DNA from: JAVVVD01 sp036652795
GTDB lineage: Bacteria > Bacillota > Clostridia > Christensenellales > CAG-138
Assembly: GCA_036652795.1 (NCBI GenBank)
Contig: JAVVVD010000008.1
Span: 1 to 64,000, forward strand
DNA length: 64,000 bases
Direction of reading: 5' to 3'
Both the position numbers and the translations under genes were made by a program. The notes beneath the pieces are model-generated. The model did not search any database, had not been told where the DNA came from, and was given only the letters and a program-made list of their open reading frames with translations. Shown one piece after another: positions 41,080 through 49,726 of the stretch (position 1 is its first letter; every line of letters begins with the position of its first letter).

Positions 41080-42258
41080 GTGGATCTTTTTGAAAGCTAT
41101 AAGTCCTATACGATGCCCAAGGAACTTATGCAATCCGGGCTATACCCCTACTTCAATGCATTGGAGACCGCGCAGGATACTGAGGTGGTAATACACGGCA
41201 AACGCACAATAATGCTTGGCTCAAACAACTATCTTGGTTTAACCAACGATAAGCGCACTATCGCCGCCGCCAAGGCCGCGCTAGATGAATTTGGCACAGG
41301 TTGCTCCGGCTCGCGCTTTCTCAATGGCACGCTTGTGCTGCACCAAAGATTGGAGGCAGAGCTTGCAAGTTTCTTCCATAAAGAGGCCGCTGTAACATTT
41401 TCTACCGGCTTCCAGAGCAATCTTGGTATAATCTGCGCACTCGCCAACCGCCACACCATAATCTACAGCGACAATGAAAACCATGCAAGTCTGATGGATG
41501 CCTGCCGCCTTAGCTTTGCCAAGCAAACATCAAAATACGAGCATAACAATATGGCAGACCTTGAAGATAGGCTTTCCCGCGCACCGCAGGACGACCCTAA
41601 GCTCATCATTACGGACGGCGTGTTCTCCATGAGCGGTGATATAGCAAACGTACCGGAGCTGGTGCGGCTTAAAAATAAATATGGCGCGCGCCTTATGATA
41701 GACGATGCGCACGGCGTAGGCATGATAGGTGAAAACGGCCGCGGTACAGCCTCATACTACGGATTAGAGGACGAGGTGGATGTGATAATGACCACCTTCT
41801 CAAAATCCCTTGCTTCGCTTGGCGGCTGCATGGCCGCCACTGAAGATGTTGCCTATTACGTACGGCATAAATCCCGCCCATTCATATTCAGCGCCAGCAT
41901 ACCACCGGCAAATGCCGCCTCCGCGCTGGAAGCACTGCATATTATGCTCAGCGAGCCGGAGCGCATAAAGGCGCTTATCAATATCGCGGAATATATGCGC
42001 TGCAAACTGCGCGAATATAATATACCGATAATGGATGGCTGCACCGCAATAATTCCGATATACACCTATGACGCCACCCGAACACTAAAGATCGCAAAAC
42101 AGCTGCTGGAAAACGGCGTATACGTTAATCCCGTGCTGCCGCCCGCCGTACCTGACGATATGTGCCTGCTGCGCACCAGCTATACGGCCACCCATACAAA
42201 GGATCAGATGGATAAGGCGGCGCAGATAATTAAATATGTATTTGAAAATATCAAATAA
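41080..42258 (+). CDS. Alpha-oxoamine synthase, serine palmitoyltransferase-like
   Basis: 392 residues from a GTG start with GGAGG ten bases upstream. Fold-type I PLP enzyme with K242 (TTFSKSLASLGG), H135 (NHASLMDACR) over the ring and D209/H211 (IDDAHGVG). Among the family (KBL, BioF, HemA, SPT), the segment FGTGCSGSRFLNGTL plus STGFQSNLG is the pattern I associate with bacterial serine palmitoyltransferase, not KBL or BioF. It would condense an amino acid with an acyl-CoA or acyl-ACP. No lipid genes adjoin, so the substrate is open. Confidence 0.8.
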   Translation: MDLFESYKSYTMPKELMQSGLYPYFNALETAQDTEVVIHGKRTIMLGSNNYLGLTNDKRTIAAAKAALDEFGTGCSGSRFLNGTLVLHQRLEAELASFFHKEAAVTFSTGFQSNLGIICALANRHTIIYSDNENHASLMDACRLSFAKQTSKYEHNNMADLEDRLSRAPQDDPKLIITDGVFSMSGDIANVPELVRLKNKYGARLMIDDAHGVGMIGENGRGTASYYGLEDEVDVIMTTFSKSLASLGGCMAATEDVAYYVRHKSRPFIFSASIPPANAASALEALHIMLSEPERIKALINIAEYMRCKLREYNIPIMDGCTAIIPIYTYDATRTLKIAKQLLENGVYVNPVLPPAVPDDMCLLRTSYTATHTKDQMDKAAQIIKYVFENIK

Positions 42259-42263
42259 TAAAC

Positions 42264-42300
42264 ATAAAGGGAACGCTGAATAAATCAGCGTTCCCTTTAT
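42264..42300. terminator. Very strong bidirectional terminator
   Basis: ATAAAGGGAACGCTGA and TCAGCGTTCCCTTTAT form a perfect 16-bp stem with a 5-nt loop. It separates the alpha-oxoamine synthase from the convergent nine-gene operon ending in deoD. Confidence 0.95.
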
Positions 42301-42313
42301 AATCGGATCAATA

Positions 42314-43018
42314 TCAGGCCATCTCCAGCGCTAGCTCCATCATCTTAGTGAAGGAGTTTTGCCGTTGCTCGGCGCTGCACGCTTCGCCCGTAACAAGGCT
42401 GTCGGATATCGTACAGATGCACAAGGCATTCTTACCTGCACGAGCGGCATTCATATACAGTGCGGCACTTTCCATCTCCACCGCCAACACGCCCATCTTC
42501 TGCCACTCCATTGTGCTCATCGAATCATCATAGAACAGGTCGTTTGAAAGTATGTTACCTACTGTAACTGGTATGTCAAGGCGCAGTGCTGTATCCGTAG
42601 CCTTTTTTAGCAATGCATAGCTTGCTGTTGGCGCATAGATGCCGGGCAGCTTAAACTGATCTGCATATACCGAATTATAGCTTGCGCTCATAGCGATAAC
42701 GATACTGCGCACTTCCAGCTCTGCGCTTATAGCGCCTGCGCTGCCTATACGAATTATGTTATCAACATCATAAAAGTTAAACAGCTCATAGGAGTATATG
42801 CCTATGGACGGCATACCCATTCCGCTTGCCATTACGGACACGCGTTTGCCATGGTATTCACCGGTATATCCATGGATGCCTCGCACATTATTTACTAGCA
42901 CAACATTTTCAAGGAAGTTTTCTGCGATAAATTTAGCACGCAATGGGTCGCCCGGCATCAGCACTGTTTTGGCAAAATCGCACGGGGCACATTCGATATG
43001 CGGCGTTGGGGTATTCAT
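42314..43018 (-). CDS. deoD: DeoD-type purine-nucleoside phosphorylase
   Basis: 234 residues, hexameric PNP class. TPHIECAPCDFAKTVLMPGDPLRAK gives the purine/phosphate site (here: VLMPGDPLRAKFIAENF), GMGMPSIGIYSYELF, and late EMESAALYMNAA. It cleaves purine nucleosides with phosphate. RBS GAGGAGG. Two bases after rmuC; the last gene of the operon. It fits with the nucleoside importer located 9 kb to the left. Confidence 0.97.
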   Translation of the reverse strand: MNTPTPHIECAPCDFAKTVLMPGDPLRAKFIAENFLENVVLVNNVRGIHGYTGEYHGKRVSVMASGMGMPSIGIYSYELFNFYDVDNIIRIGSAGAISAELEVRSIVIAMSASYNSVYADQFKLPGIYAPTASYALLKKATDTALRLDIPVTVGNILSNDLFYDDSMSTMEWQKMGVLAVEMESAALYMNAARAGKNALCICTISDSLVTGEACSAEQRQNSFTKMMELALEMA

Positions 43019-43020
43019 GT

Positions 43021-44394
43021 TCAGTCCTCCTCATTTGTTTTTGTTACATCATCATCTGCAAACGGCTCTGTATCCGGTAGATATAGCTTTATCTCCGTCT
43101 GCGGCATGGTTGTGACCTCCTTTAGGCGGTGGCGTATCTGACGCGTACGTACGCCTATAAGTGAGTCCAGCTCATTGTTGGCGCGTGTAAGGCGATCCTG
43201 AGTGCGCTCAAGCACGTCCTGAAATTTATCGAACTCCGTCTTTACAGCTGAAAGCACCTTCCATACCTCGCCGCTGCGCTTCTGTATGGCTACGCTGCGA
43301 AAGCCCATCTGCAAGCTGTTAAGCAGCGCAGCCATTGTGGATGGGCCTGCTATGCTCACGCGATAATCGTGCTGAAGCTGCTCTATCAGCCCCAGCTTTA
43401 CGGCCTCGGCATACAGTCCCTCTGTCGGTAAAAACATTATGCCAAATTCCGTCGTCTCCGGCGGTGCAATGTACTTATCATGGATATCCTTAGCAGATGA
43501 ACGTATGCGGCTTTTGAGCACCTCTTTAGCGGCAGCTACACGCTCCGGTGCGGCGCTCTCGTATGCGTCCATAAGATCGGAGTATGCATCCATTGGGAAT
43601 TTGCTATCGATTGGCATATATATATGGTTATCATCATCGGCTGGCAGCTTTATGGCATACTCCACAGGGTTTTTGCTGTTTGGCGTGATAACCACGTTAA
43701 TGTCGTACTGCTCAGGCGCGAGTATCTCCGAAAGTATCGCACCTAGCTGTATCTCACCTAGCATTCCGCGTGTCTTTACGTTTGAGAGTACCTTTTTTAA
43801 GTCGCCCACACCGATAGCCAGCGTCTGCATCTCGCCTAATCCCTTATACACCTGCTCCAGCCTTTCGTTAACCAGCGTAAAGGACTGTGTCATACGTTCT
43901 TCAAGTGTTTTTTGCAGTTTTTCATCAACTATCTGGCGTATCTCGTCCAGCTTTTTATTGTTGTCCTCCTGCATGTAGGCAAGCTTCTTTTCAACGGTGT
44001 TGCGGATATTTTCAAGCTTTTGCTCGTTTTCCGTAGCAAATGTCTTTAACCGCTCCTCAAGCTGCCCAGTTGCACCTGAAAGGGTTTTTTGTATTTGTTC
44101 CTGCTTTTGCACAAGGTTGTTGTCTATTTCAGCAAGCTTCAGAGATTGCAAAGCATCGCCGCGCGCCTGACTGTTTGCCAGCATGTCGCCCAGCGTCTTT
44201 ATTGAGCGCTGCAACGTATCTGCCAGTTCAAGGCGCATATCGCGCTGCTGCTCCTCCATCTCGCGCTTTATACGCTCCACCTGCCTGAGCAACTCCTCAT
44301 CGTTGCCGCGCCTGGATAGCTGTATTGCCATCATAACCACCAGCGCCACAGCAATCACGCATAGTATGTACAGCAGGATATCCGTCATTTGCAT
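43021..44394 (-). CDS. rmuC: RmuC family DNA recombination protein
   Basis: 457 residues. A short N-terminal TM (about 5-20), a long coiled coil (about 28-165) and a C-terminal RmuC domain with MLGEIQLGAILSEILAPEQYDIN, VEYAIKLP and PIDSKFPMDAY, the last being the PD-(D/E)XK-like nuclease core. It limits certain inversions and short repeat recombination in E. coli. Its ATG overlaps the upstream stop by one base (TAATG). Confidence 0.95.
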   Translation of the reverse strand: MQMTDILLYILCVIAVALVVMMAIQLSRRGNDEELLRQVERIKREMEEQQRDMRLELADTLQRSIKTLGDMLANSQARGDALQSLKLAEIDNNLVQKQEQIQKTLSGATGQLEERLKTFATENEQKLENIRNTVEKKLAYMQEDNNKKLDEIRQIVDEKLQKTLEERMTQSFTLVNERLEQVYKGLGEMQTLAIGVGDLKKVLSNVKTRGMLGEIQLGAILSEILAPEQYDINVVITPNSKNPVEYAIKLPADDDNHIYMPIDSKFPMDAYSDLMDAYESAAPERVAAAKEVLKSRIRSSAKDIHDKYIAPPETTEFGIMFLPTEGLYAEAVKLGLIEQLQHDYRVSIAGPSTMAALLNSLQMGFRSVAIQKRSGEVWKVLSAVKTEFDKFQDVLERTQDRLTRANNELDSLIGVRTRQIRHRLKEVTTMPQTEIKLYLPDTEPFADDDVTKTNEED

Positions 44395-44903
44395 TATACC
44401 TTCTGTCTACCCACGATGCCCACGGCACTGATTGCAAATATGCCTATTGTCACACCGCCAGCGTATTGTATCAGGTTAAACAGCAACCCTGCCGCAGCCG
44501 CAGCCATGCTGCCCAGCAGTGCCCATTCATACAAAAAATAACCCAGCGGCATTATAAGTCCCGCAACCAGCAGCGCGCCCAATTTAAATTTTGGCCAGCG
44601 CGACATCAGCACCCCTGCGCATAGCGCCATAAGCCCCTTTATCACAAATGTTGCAGGCGCATATATGAAGCTTCCTAGGAACATGTCCGCCAAAGCGCTG
44701 CCTATTGCCGCTACTACCGCGCCAAGCGGGCCTCCCAGTACGAATGCACAAACATACACCGCCGCATCCCCCATGTTAACATACGCGCCGGTTATATTGG
44801 GTATTGGTATTGCAAGGAACATTGTGGTTATCACAACTATTGCGCACATCAGTGCGCCCAGCACCGTCCGTCTTATCTTTTCGTCACCCTTAGTCTTATT
44901 CAT
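44394..44903 (-). CDS. ECF transporter substrate-binding (S) component
   Basis: 169 residues, five or six TM segments. ITGAYVNMGDAAVYVCAFVLG and IGSALADMFLGSFIYAPATFVIKG match the pfam07155/HmpT-PdxU-like S components. The substrate (a vitamin or its precursor) cannot be read out. RBS AAAGGTGA. It is in the same operon as the energising module ecfA1-ecfA2-ecfT, which can serve several S components. Confidence 0.88.
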   Translation of the reverse strand: MNKTKGDEKIRRTVLGALMCAIVVITTMFLAIPIPNITGAYVNMGDAAVYVCAFVLGGPLGAVVAAIGSALADMFLGSFIYAPATFVIKGLMALCAGVLMSRWPKFKLGALLVAGLIMPLGYFLYEWALLGSMAAAAAGLLFNLIQYAGGVTIGIFAISAVGIVGRQKV

Positions 44904-44909
44904 TTTTTG

Positions 44910-45860
44910 TCACCTTTCGAGCTTTCTGTAGCCAGTTTCTCTGTCTATCACGTTATGCAGCGGTTTTCCCGCCATAATCGCTGTAATATTAAGTGCGGCT
45001 ATGTCCACCATATTGTCCAACGTCTTTTTCAGATGAAAGAATCCTGAAACATGCGGTGTAATCAGCGCATTTTCACACTTCCATAACGGATGATCTTTTG
45101 GCAGCGGCTCCGGATCGGTCACGTCTAGGCCCGCCAATATCTGCCCACGCTGCACGGCGTCGGTAAGTGCCTGAGTATCTATCGCATTTCCGCGGCCAAC
45201 ATTTAATACAATAGCGCCCTGCTTCATTGAATCTATACGCATCTTATTGATCACATGGCGCGTTTCGCCATTTCCCGGCATTGCAAGCGCAATAATATCC
45301 GCGCGCGGTATCAGCTTGTCCAAATTTTCCACAAGATACAATTCATCTATATATTCAGGTTTTCTTGTGTCCTTGCGGCGCACTCCAATTGTATATGCGC
45401 CCAATGCCTTGGCTTTACGTGCAAATTCACCGCCAATATCGCCAAGACCTATTGTCAGCACCACCGATCCTGCAACCGAATTAACGTTCCCCATATCTTG
45501 CCAGCTGCATTTGAGCTGGTTATCGCGATATTGATGCATTCTTTTCATAAGCATTAGCATCATGCCCAGCATATGCTCGCTTATCGCCAAGCCGAAAGCG
45601 CCAGTGGTATTTGTAAGTTCGCATCCTTTGGGCAGTATGTCCACATATCCGTCAGTGCCTGCCGTAAATAGCTGCAACAGCTTTAGATCTTGCGCGGCCT
45701 TTATAAGGTCAAACCCGATATTACCAAACACTACCTCTATGTTCTCCATAAGCTTCGCGCTTACCTTGTCTGCATCACAATATATGTACTCTGTGCCCGC
45801 GATGCTTTCAAGGATCGCCTTATGCTCCGCCGTTACCGGTGGTGTTACCAGAATTTTCAT
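44910..45860 (-). CDS. D-isomer-specific 2-hydroxyacid dehydrogenase, NAD-dependent
   Basis: 316 residues. Rossmann motif LTIGLGDIGGEFARKA, catalytic Arg in LNVGRGNAIDT, and the His in LITPHVSGFF. The substrate is unknown; members of this subgroup are often glyoxylate/hydroxypyruvate reductases or simply uncharacterised. Its ATG overlaps the truA stop by four bases (ATGA). Confidence 0.9.
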   Translation of the reverse strand: MKILVTPPVTAEHKAILESIAGTEYIYCDADKVSAKLMENIEVVFGNIGFDLIKAAQDLKLLQLFTAGTDGYVDILPKGCELTNTTGAFGLAISEHMLGMMLMLMKRMHQYRDNQLKCSWQDMGNVNSVAGSVVLTIGLGDIGGEFARKAKALGAYTIGVRRKDTRKPEYIDELYLVENLDKLIPRADIIALAMPGNGETRHVINKMRIDSMKQGAIVLNVGRGNAIDTQALTDAVQRGQILAGLDVTDPEPLPKDHPLWKCENALITPHVSGFFHLKKTLDNMVDIAALNITAIMAGKPLHNVIDRETGYRKLER

Positions 45861-46618
45861 ATTATGTAATCCTCCGTATCAAAATCGCTATATTCCACAC
45901 GCCACAGCGTCAACCCATGTGGCGGCGCCGTAGGCCCCGCATCCTCCCTGCGTCCACTTGACAATGCGGCGTTAATCACATCAGCACCGCAACGTCCCAT
46001 GCCTATATCTATCATAGTGCCAACAAGTATCCTTACCATATTATACATAAAGCCGCTACCCGCCACATCATAATGCAGCAAGCTGCCCTCTTTGCTCCAT
46101 TGTGAGCGATATATACGGCGTATGGTACTCTCTACTTCCGCGCCAGCTGCCTTAAAAGCAGCAAAATCATGCTCACCCAGCACCATTTCAGCCGCCGCCT
46201 GCATATGCGCCATGTCCAATGCATAATGGATATGCAGTGCAGTGCTCCTCGTGAATACCCCCGCATGTTGACTATTCTGTATGGTATAGCGATAGTGTTT
46301 TCGCGTTACGTCAAAGCGGGCGTGAAAGCCTTCCGCCGCGCCGCTGTACATAATCCTTATGTCCCGCGCAAGCCCAGCGTTAAGCGCATAGCAGAACTTA
46401 TCCGGCGGTATCCGGCTTGATGTGTCGAAGTGCGCCACCTGCGCCCTTGCGTGCACTCCGCTGTCCGTGCGCCCCGAGGCGTGCAGTATAATCTCCTCGC
46501 CCGTAAGCTTTTTAAGTTCCCTTTGCACAACCTCCTGCACGGCAAGCCCGTTTGGTTGCACCTGCCATCCCACATATTGCGTACCGTCATATTGGATTAT
46601 CATGCGTATCCGTGTCAT
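45857..46618 (-). CDS. truA: TruA, tRNA pseudouridine synthase A
   Basis: 253 residues. IIQYDGTQYVGWQVQPN and catalytic Asp in SGRTDSGVHARAQ are diagnostic; FMYNMVRILVG is the C-terminal motif. It makes pseudouridine at positions 38-40 of the tRNA anticodon arm. It follows the ecf genes, as is common in Firmicutes, but rplM-rpsI do not follow it. Confidence 0.97.
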   Translation of the reverse strand: MTRIRMIIQYDGTQYVGWQVQPNGLAVQEVVQRELKKLTGEEIILHASGRTDSGVHARAQVAHFDTSSRIPPDKFCYALNAGLARDIRIMYSGAAEGFHARFDVTRKHYRYTIQNSQHAGVFTRSTALHIHYALDMAHMQAAAEMVLGEHDFAAFKAAGAEVESTIRRIYRSQWSKEGSLLHYDVAGSGFMYNMVRILVGTMIDIGMGRCGADVINAALSSGRREDAGPTAPPHGLTLWRVEYSDFDTEDYII

Positions 46619-46623
46619 GCGCT

Positions 46624-47058
46624 TTACCCGGTTTTCTCTCTTTTAAGTATGCTGCGCACCTGCTGCGTAGCGAGATTTTGTATAAAGCACATTTCAATCT
46701 CTCCGTTGCGCAGATACAGTGTCATAACGTCCCGCTCTGGCAGTTCCGCAAGCATCAGCAATATATCGCCATTCGCCGTAACGTCTGATGGAAAGCCAGC
46801 AGCGCGGCTCGCTTCAACCGCCTCCGTCATATCAACGTTGGCAAGCAGCCCCGATATTGACGTATCCTTTGTTTCGCCCACCACAAACAAATCGTCACCA
46901 TATAGCGAATAGCCAAAGGCGTTTAGCTTTGTTGCAAGCTTATCCAGCTCGCTCTCACCACTTACAGACAGCCCCCATATCACAGCTGCGGCAAACAGTC
47001 CTGCGGCGATTATCAAAATCACTGTGCGCGCACGTTTGCTAGTTACAACAGCGTCCAT
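46624..47058 (-). CDS. Hypothetical protein with N-terminal membrane anchor
   Basis: 144 residues. One TM (about 12-29: TVILIIAAGLFAAAVIWGL), then a soluble extracytoplasmic domain of about 115 residues with no motif I know. It overlaps the ecfT stop by 16 bases and is five bases before truA, so it belongs to the operon. Function unknown. Confidence 0.75.
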   Translation of the reverse strand: MDAVVTSKRARTVILIIAAGLFAAAVIWGLSVSGESELDKLATKLNAFGYSLYGDDLFVVGETKDTSISGLLANVDMTEAVEASRAAGFPSDVTANGDILLMLAELPERDVMTLYLRNGEIEMCFIQNLATQQVRSILKREKTG

Positions 47059-47861
47059 GTTAAAAACCTCTGGGCAAGCACTATTCCACTCATCATCACC
47101 ACCACTATCAGCGCAGCAACGGCATCGCCAGCATGAAAGCGCAATATACGCATACGCGTACGCCCCTCACCGCCATGGTAACAGCGGCTCTCCATTGCCA
47201 TCGCCAGCTCGTCCGCACGGCGGAATGCGCTCACAAACAGCGGCACAAGTATTGGTATCATGCTTTTTGCGCGGGCTATTATATTGCCTGATTCGAAGTC
47301 GGCACCGCGCGCAAGCTGAGCCTTCATGATTTTATCTGTTTCCTCAAGCAGCGTAGGTATGAACCTTAGCGCTATCGTCATCATCATCGCAAGTTCGTGT
47401 GCCGGAAACTTGAGCACCTTAAGCGGTGAAAGCAAACGCTCCAGCCCATCCGTAAGTGCTATAGGCGTAGTTGTCAACGTCATCAGCGATGTGCCAGATA
47501 CCAGCAGCATAAGCCTTAGCGCAATGAATATCGCCTGGCGTATCCCGTCGTCCGTTATACGGATTATCCACCACTCCACAAGTACGTTGCCCGTTTTAAT
47601 TACAAACAGGTTTATAAATGTCATAAATATAAGTATCCAGCGCAGCGGCTTAAGCGATTTCCAAAGGTAGCTTATAGGTACGCCCGATACCCATGTGGCT
47701 AGTATCACAAACAGCAGCGGCACGATAAACAGCATAATATTGGATACCAAAAAAACCATCACGATATATGCTATCATCAACACCAGCTTTGTGCGCGGAT
47801 CCAGTCTATGCACTGCTGAATTGCCCGGGAAATACTGACCGAGGGTTATGTCTTTAAACAT
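47043..47861 (-). CDS. ecfT: EcfT, ECF transporter transmembrane coupling subunit
   Basis: 272 residues from MFKDITLGQYFPG, with GGAGGG eight bases upstream; a much longer frame upstream reads through ecfA2 in another frame. About five TM segments; HRLDPRTKLVLM at the start and two Ala-Arg-Gly motifs of the coupling helices (AQLARGADFES and ESRCYHGGEGRTR). It couples ATP hydrolysis by EcfA1A2 to the S components. Confidence 0.95.
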   Translation of the reverse strand: MFKDITLGQYFPGNSAVHRLDPRTKLVLMIAYIVMVFLVSNIMLFIVPLLFVILATWVSGVPISYLWKSLKPLRWILIFMTFINLFVIKTGNVLVEWWIIRITDDGIRQAIFIALRLMLLVSGTSLMTLTTTPIALTDGLERLLSPLKVLKFPAHELAMMMTIALRFIPTLLEETDKIMKAQLARGADFESGNIIARAKSMIPILVPLFVSAFRRADELAMAMESRCYHGGEGRTRMRILRFHAGDAVAALIVVVMMSGIVLAQRFLTWTLL

Positions 47862-48705
47862 CTTTATGAACCCTCCCCAGTATAAAGCGCTCCATCTGAT
47901 CCATATCGTATATGTTTGGTATATCAACCACCCCGCGCGCACGCAGCGCAAGCGTAAGTCGCGACATCTGCGGTATATCCAATCCTGTCTCCATAAGCAG
48001 ATCCATATCCGCAAACACGTTTGCCGGCGTATCAACACGTGCCAATCGTCCGTCGTGCAGCACGGCTATACGTTGTGCGCAACGCGCTATATCATCCATT
48101 GAATGCGAAACCATCACCACGCCGCAACCGGTCTTATCGCGCAGACCATCTATGGTGTCAAGTATTTCGCGGCGACCCATCGGATCCAAGCCCGCCATGG
48201 GTTCATCCATAATCAGATACTTGGGACGCATAGCTATTATACCCGCCAGCGCCGCCCTGCGTTTTTCGCCACCGGATAGCTCAAACGGGGATTTTTCGCT
48301 GTATTCTTCAGCAAGTCCCACAAGTCTCATCGCCTCAATCACGCGCTCATGTATCTGATCCTCAGGCAGCTTCATGTTGCGTGGGCCGTACGCGATATCC
48401 TTAGCAACAGTCTCCTCAAAAAGCTGATATTCAGGATATTGGAATACCAACCCCACCAGATGCCTGCCCTTCACACGCTGCTTTTTATCGCTCATTAGCA
48501 GTCCGTCCACCATAACGCTGCCGCTGCTTGGTTGCATAAGCCCATTCATCATCTGCACAAGCGTGCTTTTGCCTGAGCCGGTATGCCCTATAAGCCCCAG
48601 AAATTCGCCCTCATTTATTGTGAGATCAATATCTGTAAGCGCGTTATGCGCAAGCCCGCTGCCCGACATATATGTATGACTAAGTTTTGTTATAACGATT
48701 GACAC
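47854..48705 (-). CDS. ecfA2: EcfA2, ECF transporter ATPase
   Basis: 283 residues. Walker A GHTGSGKST, Q loop FQYPEYQLFE, signature FELSGGEKRRAALAG, Walker B YLIMDEPMAGLDP, and a C-terminal EcfA extension. Overlaps ecfA1 by 16 bases and ecfT by eight. It forms a heterodimer with EcfA1. Confidence 0.96.
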   Translation of the reverse strand: MSIVITKLSHTYMSGSGLAHNALTDIDLTINEGEFLGLIGHTGSGKSTLVQMMNGLMQPSSGSVMVDGLLMSDKKQRVKGRHLVGLVFQYPEYQLFEETVAKDIAYGPRNMKLPEDQIHERVIEAMRLVGLAEEYSEKSPFELSGGEKRRAALAGIIAMRPKYLIMDEPMAGLDPMGRREILDTIDGLRDKTGCGVVMVSHSMDDIARCAQRIAVLHDGRLARVDTPANVFADMDLLMETGLDIPQMSRLTLALRARGVVDIPNIYDMDQMERFILGRVHKDV

Positions 48706-49511
48706 AGTTTTTCAGCTATCTCCTCGATCGTAATTACATCGGCCGGAAGATTTATTCCACCAGCTATCAGTTTATCCCTTAACTGCGCAATCTGCGGCAC
48801 ATCCAATCTGTGTGTGCGTAGCAGTTCCGCATGGCTAAACACCTTCCTTGGCGTATCAACGGCTATTATCCCGCCGTCCGCCATAACAGCCAGCCTGTCC
48901 GCGCCTATGGCTTCCTCCATATATTGGGTTATCATGACCACCGTCATCCCCTCTTCGCGGTTGAGTCGTTTTACTATCTCCAGCACATCCTTTCGCCCGC
49001 GCGGATCAAGCATAGCCGTGGCTTCATCCAGCACCAGCACCTCAGGGCACATGGCCAGCATACCAGCTATGGCTACACGCTGCTTTTGACCACCCGAAAG
49101 CATATGGGGGGCGTTCTTAGCGTATTTTTCCATCCCTACAGCGGCAAGCGAGCGCTGCACACGCTGGATTATCTCATCCGTAGGTACGCCAAGATTTTCC
49201 GGTCCAAAGCCAACATCCTCTTCCACCACGGTTGTAACAAGCTGATTATCAGGATTCTGGAATACCATGCCAACGCGTTGGCGTATGGCAAGCACGTTCG
49301 TCTCATCCTTTGTATTCATCTCATCCACCAGCACATCGCCCTCGCTTGGCAGCAGCAATGCGTTAAGGTGCTTTGCCAGCGTGCTCTTGCCGGAGCCATT
49401 GTGCCCAACCACAGCAACGAATTCGCCTTTTTCTATGGTAAGCGAAACATTTTTCAATGCCGCTTTCCCGCCGGTTTCATATCTGTAGGTTATATTATCA
49501 ATCTTTATCAT
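48690..49511 (-). CDS. ecfA1: EcfA1, ECF transporter ATPase
   Basis: 273 residues from MIKIDNITYRYE; a start 48 bases earlier would precede the predicted transcription start. Walker A GHNGSGKST, Q loop FQNPDNQLVT, signature MLSGGQKQRVAIAG, Walker B VLVLDEATAMLDP. First gene of the nine-gene operon. In many Firmicutes it directly follows rplQ; here two unrelated genes intervene. Confidence 0.96.
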   Translation of the reverse strand: MIKIDNITYRYETGGKAALKNVSLTIEKGEFVAVVGHNGSGKSTLAKHLNALLLPSEGDVLVDEMNTKDETNVLAIRQRVGMVFQNPDNQLVTTVVEEDVGFGPENLGVPTDEIIQRVQRSLAAVGMEKYAKNAPHMLSGGQKQRVAIAGMLAMCPEVLVLDEATAMLDPRGRKDVLEIVKRLNREEGMTVVMITQYMEEAIGADRLAVMADGGIIAVDTPRKVFSHAELLRTHRLDVPQIAQLRDKLIAGGINLPADVITIEEIAEKLCQSL

Positions 49512-49541
49512 TTCGGCTTCTACCTCATATTCCAATGTACT

Positions 49542-49570
49542 ATTATATAGTAAGCGCATACAATACGCAA
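49542..49570 (-). promoter_or_regulatory. Promoter of the ecfA1...deoD operon
   Basis: Minus strand TTGCGT (49565-49570), 17-bp spacer, TATAAT (49542-49547). The transcript would start about 25 bases before the ecfA1 ATG, which supports the shorter ecfA1 start. Confidence 0.75.
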
Positions 49571-49644
49571 CCTAAAGCACCTTGTTTACGCATATGAGCG
49601 CATAGATTTACATAGGCATAATCCCGCTTAAAAGCAAAATTTCG

Positions 49645-49673
49645 TTGATATGCTATATTGCATGGGTTATAAT
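49645..49673 (+). promoter_or_regulatory. Promoter of the Tim44-like gene
   Basis: TTGATA (49645-49650), 17-bp spacer, TATAAT (49668-49673). The leader is about 45 bases; AAAGGAA lies 14 bases before the ATG, a long spacing. Confidence 0.75.
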
Positions 49674-49726
49674 GATTTTATGTAGTGATGTGTTGATTTT
49701 TATCGAAAGGAATACCTTATTATATT

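Noticed and set aside
47862..48038. Longer ecfT start
   Set aside because: The extra 59 residues lie over ecfA2 in another frame and do not resemble EcfT; the start with GGAGGG at 47861 is the family start.
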